Assembly (NCBI GenBank): GCA_009694165.1
Contig: SHVP01000084.1
Coordinates: 1 to 10,149, forward strand
DNA length: 10,149 nucleotides
Direction: 5' to 3'
Source of the DNA: Alphaproteobacteria bacterium
GTDB lineage: Bacteria > Pseudomonadota > Alphaproteobacteria > SHVP01
In this document: in pieces, positions 1 to 7,113 of the stretch
How the letters are laid out: each line of letters begins with the position of its first letter
Numbering within the stretch: the stretch's first letter is position 1
Notes under the pieces: model-generated
What the model was told of the DNA's origin: nothing
Databases searched by the model: none
Seen by the model: only the letters and a program-made list of their open reading frames with translations
Position numbers and translations under genes: made by a program

Positions 1-1
1 C

Positions 2-631
2 GCGGCCGACGGCGTCGGCGAACCCACCGTAGCGCGGAGCGGCGTCACCAACAGCGACACCTGTCACCTCGACGTCGTCGATCGAGCCGGCAACATGGTT
101 TCGGCGACACCGTCGGGTGGCTGGATGCAGAGTTCACCCGTCATTCCCGGGCTCGGTTTCCCGCTCGGCACGCGGGCCCAAATGTTCTGGCTCGATCCGG
201 CGTCACCCGCCGCGCTCGCACCAGGAAAACGACCGCGAACCACGCTAACGCCCAGTCTTGCTCTGCGCGATGGCGAGGCCTATCTCGCCTTCGGAACGCC
301 CGGCGGCGACCAGCAGGACCAATGGTCGCTACAGTTTTTTCTCAACCATGTGCATTTCGGCATGAACCTGCAGGAGGCGATCGACAGCCCTGCGTTCCAT
401 TCCGACCACTTCCCGAGTTCGTTCTACCCGCGTCTTGCCCAGCTCGGAAAGTTGGTGGTCGAGGGGCGCGTCGCGCCGGCCTGCGTCGCCGAGCTGAAGC
501 GTCGCGGCCACCTCGTCGAAACCGCCGCCGACTGGTCGGAAGGTCGTTTGACCGCCGTGGCGAAGGAAGGCCCGCTGCTTATGGCAGCCGCCAACCCGCG
601 GGGCATGCAAGGCTACGCCGTCGGGCGGTAG
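2..631 (+). CDS. gamma-glutamyltransferase-family protein, C-terminal part (5' end outside window)
   Basis: The frame is open from the first bases and ends at TAG 629-631, giving 209 residues of a protein whose N-terminus lies upstream. The segment DTCHLDVVD followed by GNMVSATPSGGW matches the start of the small (beta) subunit in the GGT Ntn-hydrolase family. By family alignment Thr20 of the fragment (codon 59-61) is the self-cleavage site and catalytic nucleophile. Residues 98-105 read GTPGGDQQ, in place of the GGS-type loop of classical GGT; this variant is usual in GGT-like acylases and hydrolases. The C-terminus (ANPRGMQGYAVGR) is also typical, so the gene end is intact. Family members cleave gamma-glutamyl or related amide bonds, often in the periplasm; the substrate here cannot be told. 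The residue before the nucleophile pair is Ser (SDT), where I would expect Gly (GDT). The next gene converges on it, so no operon partner is visible on this side. Confidence 0.93.
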   Translation, partial: AADGVGEPTVARSGVTNSDTCHLDVVDRAGNMVSATPSGGWMQSSPVIPGLGFPLGTRAQMFWLDPASPAALAPGKRPRTTLTPSLALRDGEAYLAFGTPGGDQQDQWSLQFFLNHVHFGMNLQEAIDSPAFHSDHFPSSFYPRLAQLGKLVVEGRVAPACVAELKRRGHLVETAADWSEGRLTAVAKEGPLLMAAANPRGMQGYAVGR

Positions 632-693
632 GGTCGCGATGAACGCCACGACCGCGGCTGACCCCGAAGGTGAAACGTTGCTGTGGTCACGCC

Positions 694-705
694 GTCGGCG
701 CCGAC
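694..705. repeat. 12-base perfect palindrome between convergent genes
   Basis: GTCGGCGCCGAC equals its own reverse complement and lies in the 108-base gap between two converging genes (stops at 631 and 740). No run of T follows on either strand, so it does not look like a standard intrinsic terminator. In GC-rich DNA a 12-base palindrome can arise by chance. Confidence 0.3.
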
Positions 706-739
706 CGGTTCGCCTCCGCGCGGCGTTCTGCCGAAGATC

Positions 740-1729
740 CTAGAGGTCGCCACTGACGCGAATGACGACGCGCCCCTTGGTGTCGCGTCGTTCGAAGCGG
801 GCATGCAACGCCGGCACCTCGTCAAGCGGCACGATCTCCGAGACCGGAATCTTCCAGCGTCCGCTGCGGACCGCCTCGAGAATCATCGCGTCGTCGCGTC
901 CCTTGAGAATCGCCCCGAGCACGACCAGGCTCATAGCGCCAACCTTAATTGATCTCTTCATCAGCACATCTTGCGAAATATCCGGTCCGCGCGGACCCGC
1001 GGTCGCGCCGATCAAGAGGATGAGGCCATTGGCCGCAACGGCATCGTAGTTGCGCGGGAAATCCGGGCCGCCGTTGCCGTCGATGATGACGTCGGCGCCG
1101 CGCCCGCCGGTCTGGCGTTTCACCTCCGGCACCCAGTCATTATTGCGGTAATCGATGAAGTGGTCGGCGCCGAATGGGCGGGCAAAGTCGATCTTGGCCG
1201 CTCCGCCGCACAGCGCATGCACGATGGCGCCCTTCTCCTTGAGGATCTGCGTCATCACGATGCCGATCGCGCCGGCGCCGGAATGCACGACGACGTGGTC
1301 CCCGGTCTGAACGCGGGCGGCGGTATGAACGCTATGCCAGGCCGTCGCACACATGCCGCGAAAGACCGTGCCGACCGGCCACTCGAGGCCTTCGGGGAAC
1401 GGACTGAACGCGCCCGGTCCAGCGATCGAGTATTCGGCGCAACCGCCGCCAGCGCCGCCCGACAGCACGCAGCGGCCAAGCCATGACCGATCGACGCCCT
1501 CGCCCACCTTATCGACGACACCGGCGTGGGCGACGCCGGGAATGAGCGGAAAGCCCGCGTTCCAGCGCCCTTGGCGCGCGAACACGTCGACTGGATTGAG
1601 ACTGCAGTAGGCCACCTTGAGGCGCACCGCGCCGGGGCCCGGTTCGGGAATCGGTACGCGCTTGAGCACCAGCACTTCCGGACCACCGGCCTTTTCGGCA
1701 ACGACCGCGCGCATGGTTGCTTGCGCCAT
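740..1729 (-). CDS. NAD(P)H:quinone oxidoreductase-like MDR enzyme (zinc-independent alcohol dehydrogenase superfamily)
   Basis: A 329-residue protein of normal length for the quinone oxidoreductase / zeta-crystallin branch of the medium-chain dehydrogenase/reductases. The N-terminal GroES-like half contains SLNPVDVFARQG (about 43-54) and GVAHAGVV (65-72). The Rossmann half has the dinucleotide-binding stretch HSGAGAIG (149-156) and GGRGADVIIDGNGG (208-221), matching the family's G-x-D-V-x-x-D signature. The Cys and His ligands of zinc alcohol dehydrogenases are not evident, which fits the zinc-free branch. The start ATG (1727-1729) has a good ribosome-binding site, GGGGGAGAG at 1734-1742; a second Met at residue 6 is a less likely start. 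The expected reaction is NAD(P)H-dependent reduction of a quinone or an activated alkene; the true substrate is unknown. It is the last gene of the minus-strand run, 61 bases behind the acetyltransferase gene, so co-transcription is likely. Confidence 0.93.
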   Translation of the reverse strand: MAQATMRAVVAEKAGGPEVLVLKRVPIPEPGPGAVRLKVAYCSLNPVDVFARQGRWNAGFPLIPGVAHAGVVDKVGEGVDRSWLGRCVLSGGAGGGCAEYSIAGPGAFSPFPEGLEWPVGTVFRGMCATAWHSVHTAARVQTGDHVVVHSGAGAIGIVMTQILKEKGAIVHALCGGAAKIDFARPFGADHFIDYRNNDWVPEVKRQTGGRGADVIIDGNGGPDFPRNYDAVAANGLILLIGATAGPRGPDISQDVLMKRSIKVGAMSLVVLGAILKGRDDAMILEAVRSGRWKIPVSEIVPLDEVPALHARFERRDTKGRVVIRVSGDL

Positions 1730-1790
1730 GGTGCTCTCCCCCGCGGGCCCGCCCGCCGGCGACCAGCCTACGCTTTGGCGTGCCCGCCTT

Positions 1791-2255
1791 CTAGGGGCCG
1801 ATCTGCTTGACCATGTGGACGCCGACGCGACCCGCCAAGCGCTGCCGATGCGTCTCGACGTAGCCGAGGCACGTATAGAGGGCGATATTGCGCGTCATCC
1901 GTTCGTGGGTGAACAGGCGAACCGTTCGGCGCGCATGCACGCTGGCGCGGTCCTCGGCGAAGGCCATCAGGCGGCGGCCGAGACCGCGGTGCTGATGGCC
2001 GGGCGCCACCGCCACGCTCCATACGTAGAGGCAGTCCGGTTCGACGATAAGAACGAGTGATGCCGCCGGACCGTCGGGCCCGGCGACCATCCATACCTCG
2101 TGCTGCGTCAGTAGATGGCTCCAGTCGGCCGCCATCGGCTGCGGCTCGACCCCTATAAGGCCGACATAGTCGCCATAGGCGGCGCGCGCCAATGCGCCGA
2201 GCGCGGCCGCGTCGGCCGCCACCGCCCGATGCGGCGGCCACGGGCCGGTGGACAT
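1791..2255 (-). CDS. GNAT-family N-acetyltransferase
   Basis: A 154-residue protein, the usual size for a single GNAT domain. The acetyl-CoA-binding motif A is visible as VWSVAVAPGHQHRGLGRRLM (78-97), with the Q-x-x-G-x-G/A signature as QHRGLG (88-93). Motif B, with its conserved Asn and Tyr, is NIALYTCLGYVE (123-134). These enzymes move the acetyl group of acetyl-CoA onto an amine; the acceptor (small molecule, peptide or protein) cannot be read from sequence. I chose the ATG at 2253-2255 because it lies 7 bases after the stop of the methyltransferase gene, has AAGG in front of it overlapping that stop, and starts just before the first conserved strand. The frame stays open upstream to 2333, but that extension would overlap the methyltransferase gene. 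The tight spacing suggests translational coupling with that gene. Confidence 0.9.
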   Translation of the reverse strand: MSTGPWPPHRAVAADAAALGALARAAYGDYVGLIGVEPQPMAADWSHLLTQHEVWMVAGPDGPAASLVLIVEPDCLYVWSVAVAPGHQHRGLGRRLMAFAEDRASVHARRTVRLFTHERMTRNIALYTCLGYVETHRQRLAGRVGVHMVKQIGP

Positions 2256-2262
2256 CTGTGCC

Positions 2263-3438
2263 TTAGCGGCGGGCGCCGAACAGCGACCCAAAGGCGCGCG
2301 AATCGTCCGGCTCGGTGAAGGTGGGCACCCCACCCATTGCCCGCGTCACGCCGGCAAAGAAGACTTTGTCCGGCGCGAAGCCGGCCTGCTGCAGCAACGC
2401 CCTCGGATCCTGCGACCGGAAACGACCTTTGAACGGTTCGTTCTCGTGGTAGGTGTCCCAATCGTTGACGAACGCCTCGTGCATGCTGATGCCGGTGAAG
2501 AATTTGCGCTCGGTGTGAATGGTCGCGCCGCCAGGCGCCAACAGCCGATGGCATTCGCGCAGGATGTTGCGCAGCGCCTTGTCCGAGGTCTCGTGCGCCA
2601 CCGCATGGGTCACGACGAGGTCGAAATGCCCGTCGGGAAACGAGGTGTGCTCGACGTTCTGCTGCGAGAAGTGCACGGTCTTGCCCATCGCCTCGGCGCG
2701 GGCATGGCCGTAGCGGAGCAGCGGCGCCGCGTAGTCGACGGCAAACACCTTGGCATCGGGAAATGCGTTGCAGTAAGGCAGCGTCGAAGTTCCCACGGCG
2801 CAGCCCATGTCGAGGATGCGCCGCGGGCGCAGGTCGGGGCAATGCTGGCCCAGATAATGAAGCGCATTGCGGGTGGAGCCCTCCATGACCAACGCGTCCG
2901 GCCGCTCCTGCAGCTGGTGCCCCTTCGACCCCATCAGGCTCATGACCACGTAGTAGCTCCCGCGGTCATAGAGGGCGCCGGCATAGACATCGTCGCGGGT
3001 GATCTCACTGTGATAGCCGCCCGGCATCGCATGGATGTCGATCGCGGCGTTGTAGCGCGGCACCGGCAACACCGGGTCGAGGATGAGCGTCCCGCGCGTC
3101 CGGCCCCGCGGTTTGGCACGTGCGATGAGCGTCGGCAATTGCCGTTCGACGCTCTCGCCGACGTCGTCCCAGATCATTTCCTTGAGCGTGCGCGTGAGCG
3201 CGCTCCACATCTGGTAATACGGCTCGCCGCGCATGGCCCGGCGCACGTCATGGTGATCCTTGGGGGCGTGGCCATGCTCGCAGATGAAGCGGGGCTTGCC
3301 GATGCGCTCATACACCACTTCGTCGCCCGGCGTGATTTGCTCTTCGACATGAATGCGCGAACTGACGACGAAATTCTGGCGCGCCAACTCATCATGTGTG
3401 GCGTGCGGCATCATCCCATGGGCGTACGGTTCTTTCAT
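2263..3438 (-). CDS. class I SAM-dependent methyltransferase with long N-terminal domain
   Basis: A 391-residue protein. The C-terminal half is a class I methyltransferase fold: motif I ILDMGCAVGT (208-217) binds S-adenosylmethionine, FAVDYA (232-237) supplies the acidic residue for the ribose, HFDLVVTHAVAHE (271-283) is the motif IV region, and CHRLLAPGG (296-304) is the post-II helix and turn typical of UbiE/Methyltransf_11 relatives. The first ~185 residues are an extra domain rich in His, Arg and Tyr, with a conserved-looking stretch AMPGGYHSEITRDDVYAGALYDRGSYY (137-163); I do not recognise its function, though I recall this two-part layout in other proteobacterial methyltransferases. The methyl acceptor is unknown. 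The start ATG (3436-3438) has a strong Shine-Dalgarno, GGGAGG, 7 bases upstream. The next gene (GNAT) starts 7 bases after the stop, so the two are very likely co-transcribed, probably from a promoter before the antiporter gene 95 bases upstream or within that gap. Confidence 0.92.
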   Translation of the reverse strand: MKEPYAHGMMPHATHDELARQNFVVSSRIHVEEQITPGDEVVYERIGKPRFICEHGHAPKDHHDVRRAMRGEPYYQMWSALTRTLKEMIWDDVGESVERQLPTLIARAKPRGRTRGTLILDPVLPVPRYNAAIDIHAMPGGYHSEITRDDVYAGALYDRGSYYVVMSLMGSKGHQLQERPDALVMEGSTRNALHYLGQHCPDLRPRRILDMGCAVGTSTLPYCNAFPDAKVFAVDYAAPLLRYGHARAEAMGKTVHFSQQNVEHTSFPDGHFDLVVTHAVAHETSDKALRNILRECHRLLAPGGATIHTERKFFTGISMHEAFVNDWDTYHENEPFKGRFRSQDPRALLQQAGFAPDKVFFAGVTRAMGGVPTFTEPDDSRAFGSLFGARR

Positions 3439-3445
3439 GGTGCGG

Positions 3446-3451
3446 CCTCCC
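3446..3451 (-). promoter_or_regulatory. ribosome-binding site of the methyltransferase gene
   Basis: The minus strand reads GGGAGG, 7 bases before the ATG at 3438. This fixes the start; a nearby upstream ATG is out of frame. Confidence 0.7.
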
Positions 3452-3533
3452 GGCTGGCTTCATTCTACGCCAGGTCGGGGTAACCACCCCATGCCCGCGC
3501 GTGCTCCCGCCCGGCGGTTCGCGCAACCTGGGT

Positions 3534-5120
3534 CTAGTCGCCAGCGGTGAGCGCGTCCGCCCGCTTCGACGCCGGCTGGCGCCCGGCCAGCGGGACATCC
3601 TTCAGCAGGAAGGACGCGGCCAATACCGCCAGGCCCACCAGCACCACCAGGCCGAAGCCATCGACGATCGCCCAGCCGAGCGGCTCGGCCGGGAGGCCGC
3701 GCAGGTTGGCCGGCACGGCGCCGCTCAACCGGTTGGCCAGCGAATGACTGACGATGGTGCCGACGATGGCCACGCCGAGGACCTGACCGAGGGAGCGGAA
3801 ATAGGTGATGGTGGCCGTCCCAACGCCGAGCAGCGCGTGCGGCAGGATGTTTTGCGCAATCAGCGTGACCAGCGGAAAGAATGTGCCGACCCCGATGCCA
3901 GTAATGACCATGTCGCGAATGGCGACCGCCGCCGAGGTTTGCGGCGTCATCCGGCTCAACAGCAGCCCGCCTACGACCAACAGCACGCTGCCACCCACCG
4001 CCAGGATGCGGTAGCGGCCGATGCGCGACACGACGAAACCGCAGATCGTCGCCCCGACGATGAAACTGAGGGTCATCGGTGTGATGGTGGCCCCGGCATA
4101 GGTCGCCGTCATGCCGGCGACATTCTGCAGAAAAATCGGCATATAGGTGACGACCGACATCATGGCGACGCCGATACCGAGCGCGACCACCGCGTCGGCG
4201 GCATAGATGCTGTTGCGGAACAGGTCGAGCGGCAGAATGGGTTCGACCGCCCGCGTCTCGGCCCACAGGAATAGGCCGATCAGCACGATTGCCGCGGCCA
4301 GGAGGGCGACGACTTCTGTCGCAGTCCAGCCGTGATCGATCTGGCCGCCCCAGGTGAGGCCGAGCAGCAGACAGATCGTCCCCGCCACCGACAGGCCGGC
4401 GCCGAGAAAATCGATGCGGCGGATGGCGTTCCAGCCACGATGGTTGCCGCCGGCGCTGCCGCGGATGGGCGGCAGGTAGACGATCAGGCCCACCAATGTC
4501 AGCAGGGCAAGCGGCACCATCACGAAAAAGATCCAACGCCAGCGGGTGCCCTCGTCAACCAGGCCGTCGATCAGGGGTCCATGGTCGGTCAGCCAGCCGC
4601 CGAGCGTCGGACCGATGATGCTGGCCAATCCGAACACGCCGCCGAACAGGCCCTGCCAGCGGCCCCGCTCCTGGCGACTGAACAGATCGCCCAGGACGAT
4701 GACCACCAAGGCCATGCCCATGCCGCCGCCGATACCCTGGACGGCGCGCGCGACGATCAGCATGTCCATGTCGTCGGCCAGGCCGCCTGCCAACGTGCCG
4801 AGCAGAAAAATGGTGACGCTCGCCAGCAGAAAACGTTTGCGGCCGAATTGATCGAAAAGCTTGCCGGCGATCGGCACCACCGCGGTCGTGCCGAGCAAAT
4901 AGGCTGTCATTACCCAGGTGAAGCGGTCGAGGCCGTGCAGCGACTGGATGATTCGCGGCAAGGCGGTCGACAGAATGGTCTGAAACAGTGCCTGCAACAG
5001 CATCGTCATCATCAGCGAGGCGAGCACGGCAGCGAGGGCGAAGCCGCGGGGGCCGGGCGGACGCCGATCGTCGGCGGTCCGCTCGCCCGTTGTCCCTGCG
5101 GCAGGTTGATCTTGGTCCAT
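3534..5120 (-). CDS. MFS multidrug efflux transporter, DHA2 (EmrB/QacA) family
   Basis: A 528-residue integral inner-membrane protein of the length expected for a 14-helix drug:H+ antiporter. Motif A, the cytoplasmic loop between helices 2 and 3, is GKLFDQFGRKR (about 86-96). Motif B is RAVQGIGGG (125-133), with the Arg linked to proton coupling. The antiporter motif C is LASIIGPTLGGWL (165-177). DRFTWVMTAYLL (65-76) at helix 2 is also typical of DHA2 members. Such proteins export amphipathic drugs, dyes or metabolites using the proton gradient; many work alone, and others need a membrane-fusion partner, which is not present here. The loop after motif C carries about 11 extra residues (GPLIDGLVDEG, about 181-191) before the conserved RWRWIFF. 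I use ATG at 5120; a TTG directly before it (5123) is possible, and neither has a strong ribosome-binding site. It is first in a minus-strand run with the methyltransferase, GNAT and MDR genes and diverges from the SDR gene. Confidence 0.95.
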   Translation of the reverse strand: MDQDQPAAGTTGERTADDRRPPGPRGFALAAVLASLMMTMLLQALFQTILSTALPRIIQSLHGLDRFTWVMTAYLLGTTAVVPIAGKLFDQFGRKRFLLASVTIFLLGTLAGGLADDMDMLIVARAVQGIGGGMGMALVVIVLGDLFSRQERGRWQGLFGGVFGLASIIGPTLGGWLTDHGPLIDGLVDEGTRWRWIFFVMVPLALLTLVGLIVYLPPIRGSAGGNHRGWNAIRRIDFLGAGLSVAGTICLLLGLTWGGQIDHGWTATEVVALLAAAIVLIGLFLWAETRAVEPILPLDLFRNSIYAADAVVALGIGVAMMSVVTYMPIFLQNVAGMTATYAGATITPMTLSFIVGATICGFVVSRIGRYRILAVGGSVLLVVGGLLLSRMTPQTSAAVAIRDMVITGIGVGTFFPLVTLIAQNILPHALLGVGTATITYFRSLGQVLGVAIVGTIVSHSLANRLSGAVPANLRGLPAEPLGWAIVDGFGLVVLVGLAVLAASFLLKDVPLAGRQPASKRADALTAGD

Positions 5121-5239
5121 CAAATGTAACCGGTCATTGGCGCCGTTGGTCGATCGGCCGGGACAAAAGAGAAGAAGCCTACCCTCGACCGGCGCGGACC
5201 GGCTACGGTGTCATCGCCTATGCCGCCCGCGGGGATTCT
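5121..5239. promoter_or_regulatory. divergent intergenic region between antiporter and SDR genes
   Basis: These ~119 bases separate two genes read away from each other, so they should carry both promoters. I find no convincing -35/-10 pair and no clear operator palindrome. GGGGA at 5231-5235 is the likely ribosome-binding site of the SDR gene. Confidence 0.45.
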
Positions 5240-6025
5240 ATGACTCAAGCGCCGACAATTTACAGCCTGTTCGATATTCGTGGTCGCGTCATTCTCATGA
5301 CCGGCGCCTCAAGCGGCATTGGACGCTCCCTCGCCAAGGATCTGGCGGCCCTGGGTGCCCGGGTCGCCTGTGCCGCGCGCCGGGCCGACCGGCTGATGGC
5401 GCTGGTCGACGAGATCGCCGCCGCCGGCGGCGCCGCCGCCGCGTTCCCATGCGACATCACCGCCGCGGGTGCGGCGGCCACGTTGGTCGATGCCGTCGAG
5501 CGCCGCCTGGGGCCGCTCGACGTGCTGGTCAACAACGCAGGAGTTAGCTTGCCCGCTCCGTTGCTCAACATCGAGCGCGCCGATTGGGACATGGTCATCC
5601 GCACCAATCTCGACTCCGCCTGGGCATTGGCCCAGGAAGCGGCTAAACGCATGGCGACGCGGGGTCGCGGTTCCATCGTCAATATTTCGTCGATTGCCTC
5701 GTTCCGCGGCTTCTCGGTAGCGCCCGCCTATGGCGCCGCCAAGGCCGCTCTCAATAACTTGACCATGACCATGGGAGCCGAGCTTGCCCCGAAAGGCGTT
5801 CGCGTCAATGCCATCGCACCGGGCTCGTTCGACAGCGAATTGGGCGGCAACTACGCTGCCCGCCATCCCGAATACCGGGCGCGCAACATCGCCAAGATCC
5901 CGATGCAGCGAGTGGGCGATCACCGCGAGTTGCTAGGGCCGCTGGTGATGTTGGCCTCGGAGGCCGCCTCCTACATGACCGGCACCGTGCTGGTGGTGGA
6001 TGGCGGCGTCACCGCGGCACGCTGA
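5240..6025 (+). CDS. SDR-family oxidoreductase (classical short-chain dehydrogenase/reductase)
   Basis: A 261-residue protein, normal for classical SDRs. It has the cofactor motif TGASSGIG (21-28), the structural motif LVNNAG (96-101), and the full catalytic set by alignment: Asn123, Ser151 in IVNISS, and Tyr164-x-x-x-Lys168. CAARR (44-48), with Arg after the second strand, hints at NADP(H) preference, which is an inference. The C-terminus (SYMTGTVLVVDGG) is the usual end of FabG-like and sugar/alcohol dehydrogenases. The substrate is not predictable; a gluconate 5-dehydrogenase-like or 3-oxoacyl reductase-like role is possible. I chose the ATG at 5240, preceded by GGGGA, because it begins about 20 residues before the cofactor motif; the frame is open further upstream, but that would run into the divergent antiporter gene. 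It ends 38 bases from the convergent ABC-domain gene and stands alone on its strand. Confidence 0.94.
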   Translation: MTQAPTIYSLFDIRGRVILMTGASSGIGRSLAKDLAALGARVACAARRADRLMALVDEIAAAGGAAAAFPCDITAAGAAATLVDAVERRLGPLDVLVNNAGVSLPAPLLNIERADWDMVIRTNLDSAWALAQEAAKRMATRGRGSIVNISSIASFRGFSVAPAYGAAKAALNNLTMTMGAELAPKGVRVNAIAPGSFDSELGGNYAARHPEYRARNIAKIPMQRVGDHRELLGPLVMLASEAASYMTGTVLVVDGGVTAAR

Positions 6026-6034
6026 CCCAGGCAA

Positions 6035-6050
6035 CGGCGTGGCAGCGCCG
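6035..6050. terminator. weak hairpin between convergent genes
   Basis: CGGCG-TGGCAG-CGCCG can form a 5-bp GC stem with a 6-base loop in the 38-base gap between the SDR stop (6025) and the stop of the ABC-domain gene (6064). No T-run follows. It could help end transcription from both sides, but the support is thin. Confidence 0.25.
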
Positions 6051-6063
6051 GCCGCCGACCAGG

Positions 6064-7002
6064 TCAGTTGTTGTCCGGTACGGGCCAGACGCCGGGCGGC
6101 AGCGAATCGACGATCAGCCGGTAGCGCACCCGCGCATTCGACACCGAACGGTAGAAGCTGACCAGCCGATCCCAGGGCGAAGACACCTTCTGGAAACCCG
6201 AGATGAACACGACGATGGTGCTGACCTCGACGTGGCCGTGGATGACCAGCACGCCGCCCACCATGAGAACGACAAGCGGGCCGACCGCGTCCAGCAGGTT
6301 CTCGAAGAAAGTAAGAAAGTACTGCACCCGATAGCTGAGAATCCGCGTCCGGTAGGCGAGATTGATCGCCCGCCCGAAGCGATCCTTGCTACCGTCATGA
6401 ACGACCAGGTCGCCGAGCCGGCGCACGAACCGGGCATGGGCGGCCGACCAGCGATTGATCGCCCGCTGGCCGAAGGGAATGACTCCCAGCGAGGGCAAAT
6501 AGATGATCACAGCGAACATCGCGATCAGCGGCTCGACCCATACTAGGTAGCCGAGCACGAACACCAGCGAGCCCACTTGGAGCAGCGGGACGGAGATTCT
6601 TTCGCCAACACTGCCGCCGACGAATTCCGCTTCGGCGGCCATCATTGACACGATCGCACCGCGGCGCGGCGTCGTCGGGCGGCCCCATTCGTCGGTTTCC
6701 GCCACGGCCGCTGCCTGCTGGATGCGGTGGCGCAGGTGACACGTCACCTGCTCGACGACGATGCCACGGTAGACGTTCAGCGCATATTTGGCGCCGCCGC
6801 TCAGCAGAAGCAGGGCGAGATAAGCGCCACCAAGGGCGAACAACGGGACAAAGCCGGGCCCTTTGCAAGCCTCATCGACGATGCGGCGCTGCAACTCGAG
6901 CGGGGCGGTCTGCATGGCGACGACGATAAGGGTCAGCACGCTGAGGATGATCTGACCCCGGCGACTGACCTGAAACACATAGGCATAAAGCGACAAAGGC
7001 AT
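6064..7002 (-). CDS. ABC-exporter-type transmembrane domain protein lacking an ATPase domain
   Basis: A 312-residue membrane protein. Hydrophobic segments lie near 18-34, 52-68, 138-157, 159-177, 233-254 and 260-270, the six-helix pattern of a type I ABC exporter transmembrane domain. The C-terminal part FISGFQKVSSPWDRLVSFYRS (267-287) with SNARVRYRLIVDSL (288-301) matches the end of that domain, after which normal half-transporters continue into a ~240-residue ATPase. Here the protein stops 11 residues later (PPGVWPVPDNN), and no Walker A, signature or Walker B motif is present here or in a neighbouring gene. The start ATG (7000-7002) has GGGAAGAG close upstream. The clean stop and good codon structure argue against a recent frameshift. 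It could pair with an ATPase encoded elsewhere or have a non-transport role; I do not know its function. A partly matching CRP/FNR-type box lies ~50 bases upstream, and the hibernation factor gene precedes it by 111 bases. Confidence 0.85.
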   Translation of the reverse strand: MPLSLYAYVFQVSRRGQIILSVLTLIVVAMQTAPLELQRRIVDEACKGPGFVPLFALGGAYLALLLLSGGAKYALNVYRGIVVEQVTCHLRHRIQQAAAVAETDEWGRPTTPRRGAIVSMMAAEAEFVGGSVGERISVPLLQVGSLVFVLGYLVWVEPLIAMFAVIIYLPSLGVIPFGQRAINRWSAAHARFVRRLGDLVVHDGSKDRFGRAINLAYRTRILSYRVQYFLTFFENLLDAVGPLVVLMVGGVLVIHGHVEVSTIVVFISGFQKVSSPWDRLVSFYRSVSNARVRYRLIVDSLPPGVWPVPDNN

Positions 7003-7052
7003 GACTCTTCCCAGGCAGGTTCACCAGTCTGACGGCCGCCGTGACCGACGCA

Positions 7053-7066
7053 CCGACATAGATCAA
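7053..7066 (-). promoter_or_regulatory. candidate CRP/FNR-family box upstream of the ABC-domain gene
   Basis: The minus strand reads TTGATCTATGTCGG. The first half-site (TTGAT) is a perfect match to the FNR/Anr/FixK consensus TTGAT-N4-ATCAA; the second (GTCGG) is poor, keeping only TC at the expected positions. Its centre is about 57 bases before the ATG at 7002. If it acted at -41.5, transcription would start about 15-20 bases before the gene, just upstream of the ribosome-binding site. A weak -10-like CAGACT lies 21 bases after the box. Confidence 0.4.
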
Positions 7067-7113
7067 GCGAAACCGCTCCGCTCGGTCGGGACCGCAGCCG
7101 GGATGATGCTGCG

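Noticed and set aside
949..964. TTGAT...ATCAG resembling an FNR box
   Set aside because: The spacing is wrong (6 bases between the half-sites, not 4) and it lies deep inside the MDR coding sequence.
2248..3483. Long plus-strand open frame (411 codons) across the methyltransferase gene
   Set aside because: It is antisense to a gene with clear methyltransferase motifs, has no recognisable domain, and such long antisense frames are common in GC-rich DNA.
3477..3490. Small inverted repeat GGGGT-AACC-ACCCC between the antiporter and methyltransferase genes
   Set aside because: The stem is only 5 bp, no T-run follows, and the two genes may be co-transcribed, so a terminator or operator call is not supported.
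3396..5129. Plus-strand open frames of 292 and 265 codons opposite the antiporter gene
   Set aside because: Their translations are Arg/Asp/His/Gln-rich with no fold signals, and the minus strand carries an unmistakable 14-helix transporter.
6064..7002. The ABC membrane domain as permease for the nearby solute-binding protein
   Set aside because: Exporter-type transmembrane domains do not work with family 5 binding proteins, whose permeases have a different fold and the EAA loop, which is not seen here.
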